Below are positions 26,814 to 36,261 of a stretch of 64,000 nt of DNA, piece by piece. Each line of letters opens with the position of its first letter. Position 1 is the stretch's first letter. A model generated the notes under the pieces. It worked only from the letters and a program-made list of their open reading frames with translations. It was not told where the DNA came from and ran no database searches. The stretch spans positions 1 to 64,000 of the forward strand of contig JAFDHF010000011.1 in assembly GCA_019308905.1 (NCBI GenBank), written 5' to 3'. The translations under genes and the position numbers were made by a program. Origin of the DNA: Deltaproteobacteria bacterium (GTDB taxonomy: Bacteria; Desulfobacterota; BSN033; WVXP01).

Positions 26814-26842
26814 AAAATAATGGAAAACGCTACATTTGTCAA
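26814..26842 (-). promoter_or_regulatory. Sigma-70 promoter of the UgpB-like importer operon
   Basis: On the minus strand TTGACA (26837-26842) and TATTTT (26814-26819) are 17 bp apart. A small GC hairpin (CCGGC at 26851-26855 with GCCGG at 26864-26868) lies between this promoter and the stop of the upstream HflK gene and could end that transcript, though no T-run follows. Confidence 0.72.
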
Positions 26843-26882
26843 CATGCCGGCCGGCCTTCGCCAGCCGGTTCGGGACAGGGGC

Positions 26883-27845
26883 CTATTCTCCGATCCCGTA
26901 GATCTTCATCAATCTCTCGTTCAGCCGGGGAGATATGATCCATTTTCTTATTCTGGGTCCGATTCTCTCCATCGTCTCCAGATACAACCGGTCTCTGCTC
27001 ACCTCGGGCGCCTTTTGATACGCTTCGAGAACCTTCAAAAACCTGCTCGACTCCCCCAGGGACCGATTTATCTTTTCCTCTCTGTAAGCCTCAGCCGACT
27101 TTATCAGCGCCTCGGCTTCCCCGCGGGCCTTGGGGAGGATCAGGTTCTCGAAGGCATGGGCTTCGCTTATGAACTTGTCCCTGTCTGCCTGGGCGTTGAT
27201 GACGTCCTTAAAGGCCTTTATCACGTCCTTGGGTGGATGGATCTCCTGGAGGTTTGTCGTCAATATAAGAATTCCGCATCCATAGTTGTCCAGAAATTCC
27301 TGGACGATTCTCTGGGTCTGATTCTGAATCTCTATTTTTCCGATGGTTAGAACCTCATCCACGGGCATGCCGCCCAGTATCTGGGTTATGGCCGCCTCTG
27401 CAGCGACTTTGACCAAATAATCCGGGTTTTCTGTCCCGAACAGGTAATCCGAAGCATCCTTTATCGAGTATTGCAACATGATCCGCAGGTCGATAATATT
27501 GATGTCACCGGTCAGTCTCTGTACGATGGCTGCCCCGGCCTTTTCCCCTTCTCCTCCACCCTCTCTCACATAGCCTATGCTTGCCCTTCTTATCTTCCTT
27601 ACCTTCGGCCTGTCCACCTTCTCGATCGGCCATGGCAAGTGGTAGTGCATGCCTGGAGAAACCACTCCCCTCACCATCCTGCCAAACCGCCTTACCACAC
27701 CCTGTTCATCGGATTGCACAACATAGAAACCGGAGAGTACCCAGATCAGGGCAGCGCCTATCAAGCCAAGCCTGGACAGGGCCCTCAGGTGTTTGAAACT
27801 CGCCTTCAAATCATCCAGTACCGGGTTAGTCTTTTTCTGCCCCAT
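26883..27845 (-). CDS. SPFH-domain protein, HflK-like
   Basis: A 320-residue membrane-anchored protein. One N-terminal helix (LGLIGAALIWVLSGFYVV) is followed by the SPFH/band-7 domain (VQSDEQGVVRRFGRMVRGVVSPGMHYHLPWPIEKV) and a helical C-terminal region. HflK with HflC forms a cage around the FtsH protease. It overlaps the end of the HflC-like gene by 20 bp, so the two are coupled. It is the third SPFH gene in a row. FtsH itself is not in the window. Confidence 0.88.
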   Translation of the reverse strand: MGQKKTNPVLDDLKASFKHLRALSRLGLIGAALIWVLSGFYVVQSDEQGVVRRFGRMVRGVVSPGMHYHLPWPIEKVDRPKVRKIRRASIGYVREGGGEGEKAGAAIVQRLTGDINIIDLRIMLQYSIKDASDYLFGTENPDYLVKVAAEAAITQILGGMPVDEVLTIGKIEIQNQTQRIVQEFLDNYGCGILILTTNLQEIHPPKDVIKAFKDVINAQADRDKFISEAHAFENLILPKARGEAEALIKSAEAYREEKINRSLGESSRFLKVLEAYQKAPEVSRDRLYLETMERIGPRIRKWIISPRLNERLMKIYGIGE

Positions 27846-28734
27846 GGGAAGTCACTGTTCCTGTTTTTTCCAATAGTTCCAGGAGATCCGTATCTCCTGG
27901 AAGCAAGATTGTCGTCTTTTCGTCGAGGAACTTCTCATAGCACTGCAATGTCCTTAGAAACTTGTAGAACCCGGGGTCCTTGCCAAATGCCTCGGCATAT
28001 ATCCGCATGGCCCCTGCGTCTCCCTCCCCCTTGATCTTCTCGGCCTCCTTGTAAGCTTCTGAGAGGATTATCTCCTTCTGCTTCTTGGCTTCCGCCTTGA
28101 TCTTGGCCGCGACCTCCTGCCCCTCAGACCTGTACTTCTTCGCTATTCTCTCCCTCTCCGCCCACATGCGGGCAAAGACACTGGGTTTGTTCTCATCCGG
28201 AAAATTCAGCCGCTTCATTTTGACATCAACGACCTCAATCCCGAACTGGTGCCGGGCCCTCTGGTCGCACTTCTGGGATATGAGATCCATGATCCGCTGG
28301 AGTCGCATCTCTGCCGGATTATCCGAAACAAAGGCAGTCAGTGGATAGTTGCCGAAGACGGCACCCGCCTCAGCCCGAACAATGTCCTCCAGCCTCAACT
28401 CCGCGCTCTTTCGGTCTCTTACCGCCTGCAGAAACTTCAGCGGTTCGATTATCTTCCAACACAGGTACATATCGACCACAATATTCTGCTTGTCACCCGT
28501 CAGGAACTCCGAAGCCGTAGGATCGTAAACCAGAACCCTCTTGTCGAAGACGGTCTTTGTCTGGATGGGATCGGGCAGTTTCCAGTGCAAACCGGCTTCG
28601 CGGAGAACCTCCACAGGTCTCCCAAACTGGAGGACCACCCCGATCTCTGTCTCATCCAGGGAGAAGAGCGCGGTATTTACCATGTAGGTCAAGACTATGA
28701 CCGCCAGAATGAGCGGCAACAGCTTTCTCTTCAT
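27826..28734 (-). CDS. SPFH-domain protein, HflC-like
   Basis: A 302-residue protein with one N-terminal helix (LLPLILAVIVLTYMVNTALF) and the band-7 domain (DETEIGVVLQFGRPV...AGLHWKLPDPIQTKTVFDKR). A long helical stretch (ARMWAERERIAKKYRSEGQEVAAKIKAEA) fits HflC, as does FLTGDKQNIVVDMY. The ATG overlaps the TGA of the CDF-HflK fusion gene. The three genes are therefore one operon and probably give one hetero-oligomeric membrane complex. Confidence 0.9.
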   Translation of the reverse strand: MKRKLLPLILAVIVLTYMVNTALFSLDETEIGVVLQFGRPVEVLREAGLHWKLPDPIQTKTVFDKRVLVYDPTASEFLTGDKQNIVVDMYLCWKIIEPLKFLQAVRDRKSAELRLEDIVRAEAGAVFGNYPLTAFVSDNPAEMRLQRIMDLISQKCDQRARHQFGIEVVDVKMKRLNFPDENKPSVFARMWAERERIAKKYRSEGQEVAAKIKAEAKKQKEIILSEAYKEAEKIKGEGDAGAMRIYAEAFGKDPGFYKFLRTLQCYEKFLDEKTTILLPGDTDLLELLEKTGTVTSHGAEKD

Positions 28735-30416
28735 TCTTTTCTCCCCCCGATCAAGCCCCCAACAGATCCGCGTCTCCCCGCATAGGGCCTGAGATCCAAG
28801 ACATCTGTGGATCCACCTGGGATGAGAATGAATTTGTTTGTCCCGGGCAAGACTTTTTCCATGGTCTCGAGGTAGATCCGGGTCGTGCTTATGTCCCTGG
28901 CAGCACGATATTGGCCTAACTGCTCCAGAAACCGCATGGCTTCACCTTCGGCCCTGTTGACCTTTGCAATCTCATAAGCCTTCGCCTCTTCGAGAGTCCT
29001 GGCCGCATCTGCTCTTGCCCGTGGAACAATGCGATTGAAATAGGACTCAGCTTCCCTGATATACCTCTCCTTGTCTTCGCTGGCACTGGCAACCGACCTG
29101 AAGGCCGGCACCACCTCAATCGGCGGGTGGATGGCCGGAACAGCGACGTTGATGATCTCTACCCCAACCCCATATCTGTCCAGGAACCCCTGAAGCGTTC
29201 TTTCTATCTCCTGTTCGATCCAATGCCTCCTGCTGGTCAAGAGCATGTCGATGTCCTGCCTGGCTACCAGGTATCTGACCGCCGCCTCACAGGCCCCCTT
29301 TATCAGGGTCTCGGGTGCATCAACCCTGAACAGATAATCAACCATGTTCCTAATCCGGTATTGAACAACCATCCATACATCCACGATGTTCTGGTCTCCT
29401 GTCAACATCAAGGCCTCGTCGTAATGTTTCTCGTACTTCCCCTTCACGTGGCGGGTCTCCCACAGATAGGCCTCGGGTTCTTCCTCAAAGGTCTTTCGGG
29501 TTCGAAAGCCTATCTCCACCCTGTTTATTCGTCCGGTCCCCAGTCTTATTACCTTTTCAAACGGGAAAGGGAATCGATAGTGAATCCCGGGCATGACGCC
29601 TGGCTTGATAATCCTCCCGAACCTCAGCACTATCGCCTCCTCACCCGGTCTCACAGTGTAGAGGCCTGTGAGCAGATAGGAGACGACAAGACAGATAGTC
29701 GCAACCCATATGATCATCCTCCTGTAAGGCACTATCTTGCGGTAGTACCCTACAAGTCCGGTTCTTCTGAGAAAGGGAATGATTCTGAGTCGCAAGGCGA
29801 TGAATTGGAGCGACGTCTTGGTCAATAGCGCCCTTGCTCCACTTTGGAATATCTCGAAACCGACCACGGTGATAAGAAAACCCACGACTATCGCGGCGAC
29901 AGGATCCAGCCTGAACCCCATCATGTACCCTATCAACCCGATCAGAACCGCTATTGACGAGTACATGTCGGTTCTGGAGTGCTCGCCGTCTGCGATCAAA
30001 CTCGGCGAATTCGTACTACGGCCGACATGTATCTTATAGCGGGAAAGGAAATAAGAAACCATGATCGATATCGCCGTGCCCGCCAGCGCAACGGGCAACA
30101 TCCTGATCTCTGTTGTTCCTTGTCCCAACGCCCTTCTAAACACCACATAGGCTGAATACCAGATGACGACGGAGATCGTGATGGCAATCGAGTTCTCGAT
30201 TCTTGATCTCAGGAGGGAGGGTATCGCCCTCTTCTGAGAGACCCGGATTCCCAAGAAGACCAGGACAGATACGAGGATATCCGACCCCGAATGAAGCGCG
30301 TCCGCCAGCAGGGCCAAACTACCAGAGAGGATTGCCAGCAGGAGTTTCAACAGGACCAAGAGAACATTGACCCCTATGGATATGAATGCAGCCGACGATT
30401 TCCTATCCAATCCCAT
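28731..30416 (-). CDS. Fusion of a cation-diffusion-facilitator domain with an HflK-like SPFH domain
   Basis: About 561 residues from the ATG at 30416 (ATG 30437 and TTG 30452 are alternatives). Residues 1 to about 215 form a cation diffusion facilitator membrane domain with both metal-binding pairs intact: His42-x3-Asp46 in ADALHSGSDIL and His146-x3-Asp150 in DGEHSRTDMYSS. The usual cytosolic CDF dimer domain is missing. After a further helix (IIWVATICLVVSYLLTGLY) comes a full SPFH domain (VRPGEEAIVLRFGRIIKPGVMPGIHYRFP) with an HflK-type C-terminus. It is the first gene of a three-gene SPFH operon. The arrangement suggests a zinc or other divalent metal transporter built into, or sensed by, an FtsH-regulating complex. 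Confidence 0.9.
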   Translation of the reverse strand: MGLDRKSSAAFISIGVNVLLVLLKLLLAILSGSLALLADALHSGSDILVSVLVFLGIRVSQKRAIPSLLRSRIENSIAITISVVIWYSAYVVFRRALGQGTTEIRMLPVALAGTAISIMVSYFLSRYKIHVGRSTNSPSLIADGEHSRTDMYSSIAVLIGLIGYMMGFRLDPVAAIVVGFLITVVGFEIFQSGARALLTKTSLQFIALRLRIIPFLRRTGLVGYYRKIVPYRRMIIWVATICLVVSYLLTGLYTVRPGEEAIVLRFGRIIKPGVMPGIHYRFPFPFEKVIRLGTGRINRVEIGFRTRKTFEEEPEAYLWETRHVKGKYEKHYDEALMLTGDQNIVDVWMVVQYRIRNMVDYLFRVDAPETLIKGACEAAVRYLVARQDIDMLLTSRRHWIEQEIERTLQGFLDRYGVGVEIINVAVPAIHPPIEVVPAFRSVASASEDKERYIREAESYFNRIVPRARADAARTLEEAKAYEIAKVNRAEGEAMRFLEQLGQYRAARDISTTRIYLETMEKVLPGTNKFILIPGGSTDVLDLRPYAGRRGSVGGLIGGRKE

Positions 30417-30474
30417 AAGACCTGTTCCCCGAAACATCCGCGACAGTTGCAAACAAATGATCAGCCGTCAAAGG

Positions 30475-30517
30475 AAAGGGGCAGCCCTCGAAAAACCGTT
30501 CAAAGGCCGCCCCCTTT
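30475..30517 (-). terminator. Probable intrinsic terminator after the metallophosphoesterase gene
   Basis: On the minus strand AAAGGGGGCGGCC pairs with GGGCTGCCCCTTT across a loop of about 18 bases, with one bulge and one mismatch; T-containing sequence follows. It lies between the metallophosphoesterase stop and the start of the CDF-HflK gene. Confidence 0.55.
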
Positions 30518-30647
30518 CACACCTCCATTTCGATCCGAGGCTGGATCTCATCTCACTCTGCCGGGTTTGAGACTCAAATCGGGACCAAATCTTGAATCAA
30601 ATCTTGAATCACCCTGGCCAGACCTCTTAATCCCGGCCGGATAGGAT

Positions 30648-31688
30648 TCAGAGTTTCCCCTGAGCCACGGGCTTGAGCCCGATTTCCCCCTTCTTCAGTA
30701 CATCGCCGGGTCCCTCGAAAAATGCCAACATCTCCTCGTCGCTCGCTCCCGTCGGTCTCCACCATTCAGCCTTCAACAGGTTTGCCTTGGCTTCCTCGAT
30801 TATTCCCCATTCAACAGGAACCCATTTCGTCTCATAGCTGACCTTGTGGGGAGTCAGTGTATAGAGGGTGTATTGGTTTGGATAGGAGACAGCCGCGGGG
30901 TTCACAATATAGTTTACGCCGTTTACCGTCTTGTATCGCAGACCGATATGGCGATGACCGCTCAGCACCAGTTGTACAGCGGGCACGTACTTCTCAAAGA
31001 TCTTTCTGACCTCAGGTGCATTATCCACCTGGAACTTGTCGAATTTCCCCCCGAACTCGTCGTCCTTGCACCAGGCCACAAAATTGTGGTGGCAGAAAAC
31101 CACGTTGACCTTGTCCCGATTAGCATAAAGTTCCTCGTCCAAGAACTTCATCTCGGACAGCGGTATATGGCCGCCCCAATGAATCGGCACATTGGAATCG
31201 AGACCGATGAGATGGAGGCCGGGCATCGGATCGGCACCCCACCAAGCGTCGGCCCCTCTGTAACCATGGCCCTGAAATGTCCAGATCACGGCCGCCTTGT
31301 TCACACCCACATATGGGGCTTTCCCGGCCTTTGCCTGTGATGCCGGGGCGTAATCGTGGTTTCCGCATACCACATAATAGGGAACCCTCAGATCATCGAG
31401 GTAGACCTTCATTAGATCGAGGTTCCAGGGTTCGCCATCCAGGAGCAAATCCCCTGTAACCACAACAAAATCGAGGTCCTCCACCTTGTTCAGCTCTCTG
31501 ACGGTCTTCTCGACGATCTCTGTACTCGCAGCCCCCATCTTCATCCCGTTCACCCCGTAAAGAGCCATGTGGGTGTCGGTGACAACGGCAAATTTCGCCT
31601 TTTCAAAGGCGAAGGTTGCTGTGAAGAAAAACAGAACCAGCGATAGGGCAAGCCCTACTACAAGAAGTTTACGGTATTTTGTCGGCAT
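30648..31688 (-). CDS. Exported metallophosphoesterase
   Basis: A 346-residue calcineurin-type phosphoesterase with an N-terminal signal (LLVVGLALSLVLFFFTATFAF). The metal motifs are all present: DTH (Asp38, His40), GDLLLDG (Asp80), GNHD (Asn110-His111), CHHN and SGHRH. It should hydrolyse a phosphomonoester or diester in the periplasm. It has its own promoter 80 bp upstream and lies downstream of potC on the same strand. The true substrate is unknown; CpdA-like or phospholipase-like roles are both possible. Confidence 0.9.
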   Translation of the reverse strand: MPTKYRKLLVVGLALSLVLFFFTATFAFEKAKFAVVTDTHMALYGVNGMKMGAASTEIVEKTVRELNKVEDLDFVVVTGDLLLDGEPWNLDLMKVYLDDLRVPYYVVCGNHDYAPASQAKAGKAPYVGVNKAAVIWTFQGHGYRGADAWWGADPMPGLHLIGLDSNVPIHWGGHIPLSEMKFLDEELYANRDKVNVVFCHHNFVAWCKDDEFGGKFDKFQVDNAPEVRKIFEKYVPAVQLVLSGHRHIGLRYKTVNGVNYIVNPAAVSYPNQYTLYTLTPHKVSYETKWVPVEWGIIEEAKANLLKAEWWRPTGASDEEMLAFFEGPGDVLKKGEIGLKPVAQGKL

Positions 31689-31767
31689 CTTGACATACCT
31701 CCTTCCCTCCCGTTACTTGGTGGGGGAAATTTCTTGCTCCCAATTCGAGTCTCATTACAAGAAAATT

Positions 31768-31796
31768 CTTCTACTACCCCAAGAAAAATTTGTCAA
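31768..31796 (-). promoter_or_regulatory. Sigma-70 promoter of the metallophosphoesterase gene
   Basis: On the minus strand TTGACA (31791-31796) and TAGAAG (31768-31773) have a 17-bp spacer, in the 236-bp gap after potC. Confidence 0.6.
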
Positions 31797-31924
31797 CCGT
31801 AGCAAGAATCCGAAATCAACCATCCAGAGTCGAGGGGCGGGAAACAACCCTGCGTCCACTCAGTCAGCCTGTAAAGTTTGACAGCGAGCCTATCCCGAGT
31901 TCCCTCTGGACAAGCAACTCCTCG

Positions 31925-32803
31925 TTACCCGACTTCCTTGCCGCTCCTCATAGTCATGCCGATCAAGCCCAGCAGAGCGGTCCCACCCATGAGAATCACG
32001 CTGATGGCATTTATCTCAGGTGTGATGAAAAACCGGAGCTTGGAGTAAAGAAAGATCGGCAGGGTGGGTTTTGCACCGATGAGGAAAAGGGTGGTAGAGA
32101 AGTTCTCAAAGGAGAGGAGGAAGGCGAGGATGCCCGCGCTGAAAAGGGCGGGCAAAAGATAGGGCAAGGTCACACTGAATATGGCGCCCCAGCGGCTCGA
32201 GCCGAGGTCCATGGCCGCCTCCTCCAGCTCGATGGGAAACTTGCGAAGCCTGGCACTGATCACCAGGGTTGCGATGGTACCGATGAAACTGAACTGGCCA
32301 AGCACAACCAGGAGAAACCCGGGTCTGAGAGACCTCACGATGGGCCTGGCCAGATGAGGCCCAAAGAAAGCTTTGAGAACACCGATGATACCGTGAAAGA
32401 AAACCAGGATGGAGATACCCAGGATGATGCCCGGTATGACGAGAGGCGCAATGATGGCTAAGTAGAGCACCTGTTTTCCCCGGAAGTTCTCCCGGATGAA
32501 GAGAAAGGAGCTCGTCGTGCCCGCCACCAGGCTGAAGGCCGTCACGAGAAGCGCCACCCTCATGCTCATCCCGATGGCTCGGATCATCCTGGGATCGTTG
32601 AAGACCCCCACATGATCCTTGTTCGTGCTGTAGAACCAGTCCAGCGTAGCTCCCCGCCACGGAAAAGAGGGGACCTCGTCGTTGTTGAAGGCGATGATCC
32701 CGTTGATGATCAGGGGGACGAAGAGGAAAAGAAGAAAAGCGATGATGTAGACCACGTAGATCGTATTGAGAGTCGGGGAGCTGCCGGGCCTTCTCGCGCT
32801 CAC
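31925..32803 (-). CDS. potC: Spermidine/putrescine-type ABC permease PotC
   Basis: A 292-residue permease with six membrane segments. The EAA loop is ELEEAAMDLGSSRWGAIFSVTLP. The GTG at 32803 overlaps the stop of potB (GTGA) and has GGAGG seven bases upstream, which decides the start. FSFIGTIATLVISARLRKFP and the order after potB identify the PotC/PotI group. It is the last gene of the complete potDABC operon. Confidence 0.9.
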   Translation of the reverse strand: MSARRPGSSPTLNTIYVVYIIAFLLFLFVPLIINGIIAFNNDEVPSFPWRGATLDWFYSTNKDHVGVFNDPRMIRAIGMSMRVALLVTAFSLVAGTTSSFLFIRENFRGKQVLYLAIIAPLVIPGIILGISILVFFHGIIGVLKAFFGPHLARPIVRSLRPGFLLVVLGQFSFIGTIATLVISARLRKFPIELEEAAMDLGSSRWGAIFSVTLPYLLPALFSAGILAFLLSFENFSTTLFLIGAKPTLPIFLYSKLRFFITPEINAISVILMGGTALLGLIGMTMRSGKEVG

Positions 32804-33726
32804 CTCACCACCTCCGTGAGTTTCTGGCGGGTAATCTTCAGGCCGAGCCACACAAAAAGCCCGCTCAGAAAGAGCAGCAGAAACCCGAACGCCGCCCCCT
32901 GGTTCCAATTCCAGGATATGATGAACTGGTTGTAAATCGTCTCGGTGAAATAGAGGCTGTTCTTCCCCCCCATGAGAGTGGGGGTGAGGTAGTTGCCGAG
33001 GGCGAGCATGAAGACGATGATGCACCCGGAAGTCACGCCGGGCACGCTGTGAGGCCAGATCACTTCCCAGAGGATGGTCCACCTCTTCGCCCCCAGGTCC
33101 TGGGCGGCTTCGATCAGAGAGTCATCGAGGCCTTCGAGAACCCCGTATATGGGGAGCAACATGAAAAGCATCGAAGCATAGACGAGCCCCACGAAGATGG
33201 CATAATCGTTGTACAGCATCTCCACCGGCTGGGAGAGTATCCCGAGTTTGACCAGTATCCAGTTTATCACCCCGGTCTCCCTCAGCATGATCATCCAGCT
33301 GTACGTCCTGACGAGCTCGCTTATCCAGAAGGGAAGGATCACGACGAGGATCAAACCGAGTTGCCACCGGCCCTTGGCCACCTTGGCCAGGAAAAATGCC
33401 GTGGGGTAGCAGATGGCCAGGGTAAAAAGGGTCGTGACGATGGCGTACATGGCGGTCCGCAGGAATATCCGCCAATAGAGGGGTTCAGAAAAAAACCTGA
33501 CGTAGTTTCCCAGGTAGAACCCCTCCTCAGGATGCCGGTTATTTATGAAAGAGATGACGAAGAGCTGTATGTGGGGGAAAACGAGGAGGCCGAAAACCCA
33601 GAGCAGAAGGGGAATGAGACAGACGAGCCTGAACCAGGGGAAAGGCCTCTCCCTCGAATTGCCGGATCCACCGGTATAGAGCGTACCTCTCTTGATCTCC
33701 TCCATACCTTCACTCGCGCCCGACAC
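32800..33726 (-). CDS. potB: Spermidine/putrescine-type ABC permease PotB
   Basis: A 308-residue permease with an N-terminal helix (LVCLIPLLLWVFGLLVFPHI) and the PotB/PotH signature LGNYLTPTLMGG near the C-terminus. The EAA loop is SLIEAAQDLGAKRWTILWEVIWP. The GTG at 33726 overlaps potA by 17 bp; an ATG at 33705 just before MEEIKRG is an equally reasonable start. It pairs with PotC to form the pore. Confidence 0.9.
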   Translation of the reverse strand: MSGASEGMEEIKRGTLYTGGSGNSRERPFPWFRLVCLIPLLLWVFGLLVFPHIQLFVISFINNRHPEEGFYLGNYVRFFSEPLYWRIFLRTAMYAIVTTLFTLAICYPTAFFLAKVAKGRWQLGLILVVILPFWISELVRTYSWMIMLRETGVINWILVKLGILSQPVEMLYNDYAIFVGLVYASMLFMLLPIYGVLEGLDDSLIEAAQDLGAKRWTILWEVIWPHSVPGVTSGCIIVFMLALGNYLTPTLMGGKNSLYFTETIYNQFIISWNWNQGAAFGFLLLFLSGLFVWLGLKITRQKLTEVVR

Positions 33727-34840
33727 TCATGTCAATGTCCGCCAGAGCCTCCGTGGAGAAGCAGAGGGTGTCCTCAGGAGACCAGGCGACCTGGATCCGC
33801 TCCCGTGCAGAGAAGGCCTTGACATGGGATGCCTGGGGGACAACCACCTTCATCTGGTACCCCTCGGAAAGCTCGACGAGGTACTGGGTGATGGCCCCCT
33901 CGAAAATCACCTCCACGACCACGGCGGGGAAAGCCTGATAGCCTTCGGGAACCGAATCGCCCCGCGATGTGATCAGAACGTTTTGAGGTCGCACAAAGAT
34001 GAGGCTCTCCTGCTTGCCCTGAAGCCCGGGCTGCGCCACTCCTTCCAATTCGAGCGGTCCCACACCCACCTTCACCCTCCCGTCGTTCCAGGAGAGAACA
34101 CGGCCCTGGAGGCGGTTCGAATCCCCCACAAAGGCCGCCACGAACGAGGTCCTCGGCGAGTTGTAGAGTTCTTTGGGGGCCCCGAGCTGCTCGATCCGAC
34201 CCCGCAGCATGACCGCCACTTGGTCGCTCATGGTCATGGCTTCACCCTGGTCGTGGGTGATGTATATGAAGGTCGTCCCCACCCGGGACTGGAGCTTCTT
34301 CAGTTCGAGCTTCATGTGTTCCCGGAGCTTCAGATCAAGGGCCCCCAGAGGCTCGTCAAGGAGCAGGACCGTTGGCTCGAGAACCAGACACCGGGCGATC
34401 GCCACGCGCTGTTTCTGTCCCCCGGAAAGCTGGTGGATCGCCTTGGCCTCAAACCCGGGAAGCCCGACCCTCTCGAGCATCTCCGATACGCGCCGCCGGA
34501 TCTCTCCCCCGGGAACCTTGCGCCGTCTCAGTCCGAAGGCCACGTTGTCGTAAACAGACTTGAGAGGAAAGAGGGCCAGGTTCTGAAAGACCAGGTTGGT
34601 TCTTCTCCGGTTGGGAGGGACATCGTTGACAAGTTCGCCCCCGATGTAGACCTCGCCCCGGGTGGGCGCCTCAAATCCGGAGATCATCCTCAGGATCGTG
34701 GTCTTCCCGCAGCCGCTGGGCCCCAACAGGGAGAAAAAAGAACCCCGCGTCACCGAGAACGAGACACCGTCGACTGCCGTAAAATCACCGAATTTCTTTG
34801 TCAGGCCTACGACCTGAACATCGATGTCCTTGTCAGCCAT
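33710..34840 (-). CDS. potA: Spermidine/putrescine-type ABC ATPase PotA
   Basis: A 376-residue ATPase starting at MADKDIDV. Walker A is GPSGCGKTT (40-48), the Q-loop VFQNLALF, the signature LSGGQKQR and Walker B VLLLDEPLGALD. The switch His is in YITHDQGEA. A C-terminal TOBE-type region follows. It powers the PotBC permease. It is the only import ATPase in the window, and could in principle also serve the two importers that lack one, although those belong to another subfamily. Confidence 0.93.
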   Translation of the reverse strand: MADKDIDVQVVGLTKKFGDFTAVDGVSFSVTRGSFFSLLGPSGCGKTTILRMISGFEAPTRGEVYIGGELVNDVPPNRRRTNLVFQNLALFPLKSVYDNVAFGLRRRKVPGGEIRRRVSEMLERVGLPGFEAKAIHQLSGGQKQRVAIARCLVLEPTVLLLDEPLGALDLKLREHMKLELKKLQSRVGTTFIYITHDQGEAMTMSDQVAVMLRGRIEQLGAPKELYNSPRTSFVAAFVGDSNRLQGRVLSWNDGRVKVGVGPLELEGVAQPGLQGKQESLIFVRPQNVLITSRGDSVPEGYQAFPAVVVEVIFEGAITQYLVELSEGYQMKVVVPQASHVKAFSARERIQVAWSPEDTLCFSTEALADIDMSVGRE

Positions 34841-34940
34841 GATCGAGCATCCCCGCCGGATGCCGAATCCTGTCCCGTGGATCCGGCCCGACGGAGAGGG
34901 CATACTATTCCCTCTCCGGCCGGATCCGTGACAGGGCGGC

Positions 34941-36029
34941 CTACCTTGCCGCCTTCAGCTTCTCCTCGGCTTGGGCCCTTAGTTCATTGACATAGCTGGG
35001 AATGGTCGGATACCAGTTGATGTTTGCGATGGCCGCAGGCGGAAAGCTCTCCCTGATGAGCCTTTTCTGCTCTGGAGCCAGGTAGTCGGTCGCCCCCTTC
35101 ACGGCCGAGAGAAAACCGCCTTTCTCGATGAGCTCGCCCGCCTTTTCGGGGGTCATCACAAAGTTGATCCACTTGTACGCCCCTTCGATGTTCTCAGCCC
35201 CGGCGGAGATACAGAACGTATCGATCCAGCCCAGGGCCCCTTCTTCAGGGGCAAAAAACTTGATATAAGGGTATTTCTTGCTGAGAAGCCAGCCCGTGCC
35301 GTCCCATCCCTGGGAGATCCAGCACTCTCCGCTCGCCATGAGGTCGATGTTCTGCTGGCGGGTCGTCCAGTAGGTCCTTATGCACTTCTTCCTGGAGATC
35401 AGGAAATCCGTAATGTTCTCGATCATGTTCTTGAAGAGAAATTCGCTCTTGAAATTCCGAAAGACGTTCCAACCCAGACCATACCCCGCCCCCGCAAAGG
35501 TCGGCCAGCGGAATCGGGTCGTGACCCGGCCGCACCATTTCGGATCGTACAGGTCCATGTAGGAGTAGGACTTCTTCCTGATCTTCTCGGTGTTGACGAT
35601 GATTCCCGAGGTTCCCCATGTATAGGGAATGGAGTACACCTTTCCGTCGATTGTGGACATCCTCGTCACGGCCTTTGCCAGTGAAGGAATGATATTGTCC
35701 ATGATCTTGATCTTGGAAAAATCGAGGGGCTGGTATATTCCGAAGTTTCTCTGCGCCTCAGGGGTGTTGTCGATCGAGGGTTGGGCCAGGTCGTATCCCT
35801 CGCCGCCTGTGGCCCGCATCTTGCTGATCAGCTCGTCATTGTTGGCAATGTAGGTCACCTCCACGGTGATCCCCGTCTGCTCCTTGAAATCCGCGATCAT
35901 CTTGTCGGTGACATAGCCCTCCCAGGTTATAAGGGAGAGGGTCTTGGAGCCGGCAAGGGTGGGCATGGCACTCCCGAGAAGGAGTGCCGCCGCGACAAAA
36001 ACAAACAAACCTTGCAGAATCTTCTTCAT
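34941..36029 (-). CDS. potD: Spermidine/putrescine-binding periplasmic protein PotD-like
   Basis: A 362-residue secreted binding protein with a signal peptide (ILQGLFVFVAAALLLGSAM, cut near LAG). The start of the mature protein, LSLITWEGYVTDKMIADFKEQTG, is typical of PotD/PotF. IPYTWGTSGIIVNTEKI and SIDNTPEAQRN also fit. GGAGG precedes the ATG. It is the first gene of the potDABC operon, with a promoter about 190 bp upstream. The exact polyamine is not fixed by sequence. Confidence 0.88.
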   Translation of the reverse strand: MKKILQGLFVFVAAALLLGSAMPTLAGSKTLSLITWEGYVTDKMIADFKEQTGITVEVTYIANNDELISKMRATGGEGYDLAQPSIDNTPEAQRNFGIYQPLDFSKIKIMDNIIPSLAKAVTRMSTIDGKVYSIPYTWGTSGIIVNTEKIRKKSYSYMDLYDPKWCGRVTTRFRWPTFAGAGYGLGWNVFRNFKSEFLFKNMIENITDFLISRKKCIRTYWTTRQQNIDLMASGECWISQGWDGTGWLLSKKYPYIKFFAPEEGALGWIDTFCISAGAENIEGAYKWINFVMTPEKAGELIEKGGFLSAVKGATDYLAPEQKRLIRESFPPAAIANINWYPTIPSYVNELRAQAEEKLKAAR

Positions 36030-36218
36030 GATGTTTCCTCCTTTGCTCCGTTAGAACAACTCGCCGAAAAAAACCGAATCCGAGCCTCTTCACCTCCTTC
36101 CCCAGAGTCTCCTGACCAGACCAAACAGAATCTCCGGCCGCCCCCCTCCTTCGTCACCTCCTGACCGCTGTTTCTCCAAGCGACCTCACAGGCGGATCGA
36201 ATGTGTCCTCTACAAAGG

Positions 36219-36248
36219 ATTCTAGAAAAGCCGCCGACCAGTTGTCAA
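36219..36248 (-). promoter_or_regulatory. Sigma-70 promoter of the potDABC operon
   Basis: On the minus strand TTGACA (36243-36248) and TAGAAT (36219-36224) have an 18-bp spacer. Repeat copy C begins 13 bp beyond the -35 box. Confidence 0.75.
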
Positions 36249-36261
36249 GGGGAAAACCCGG

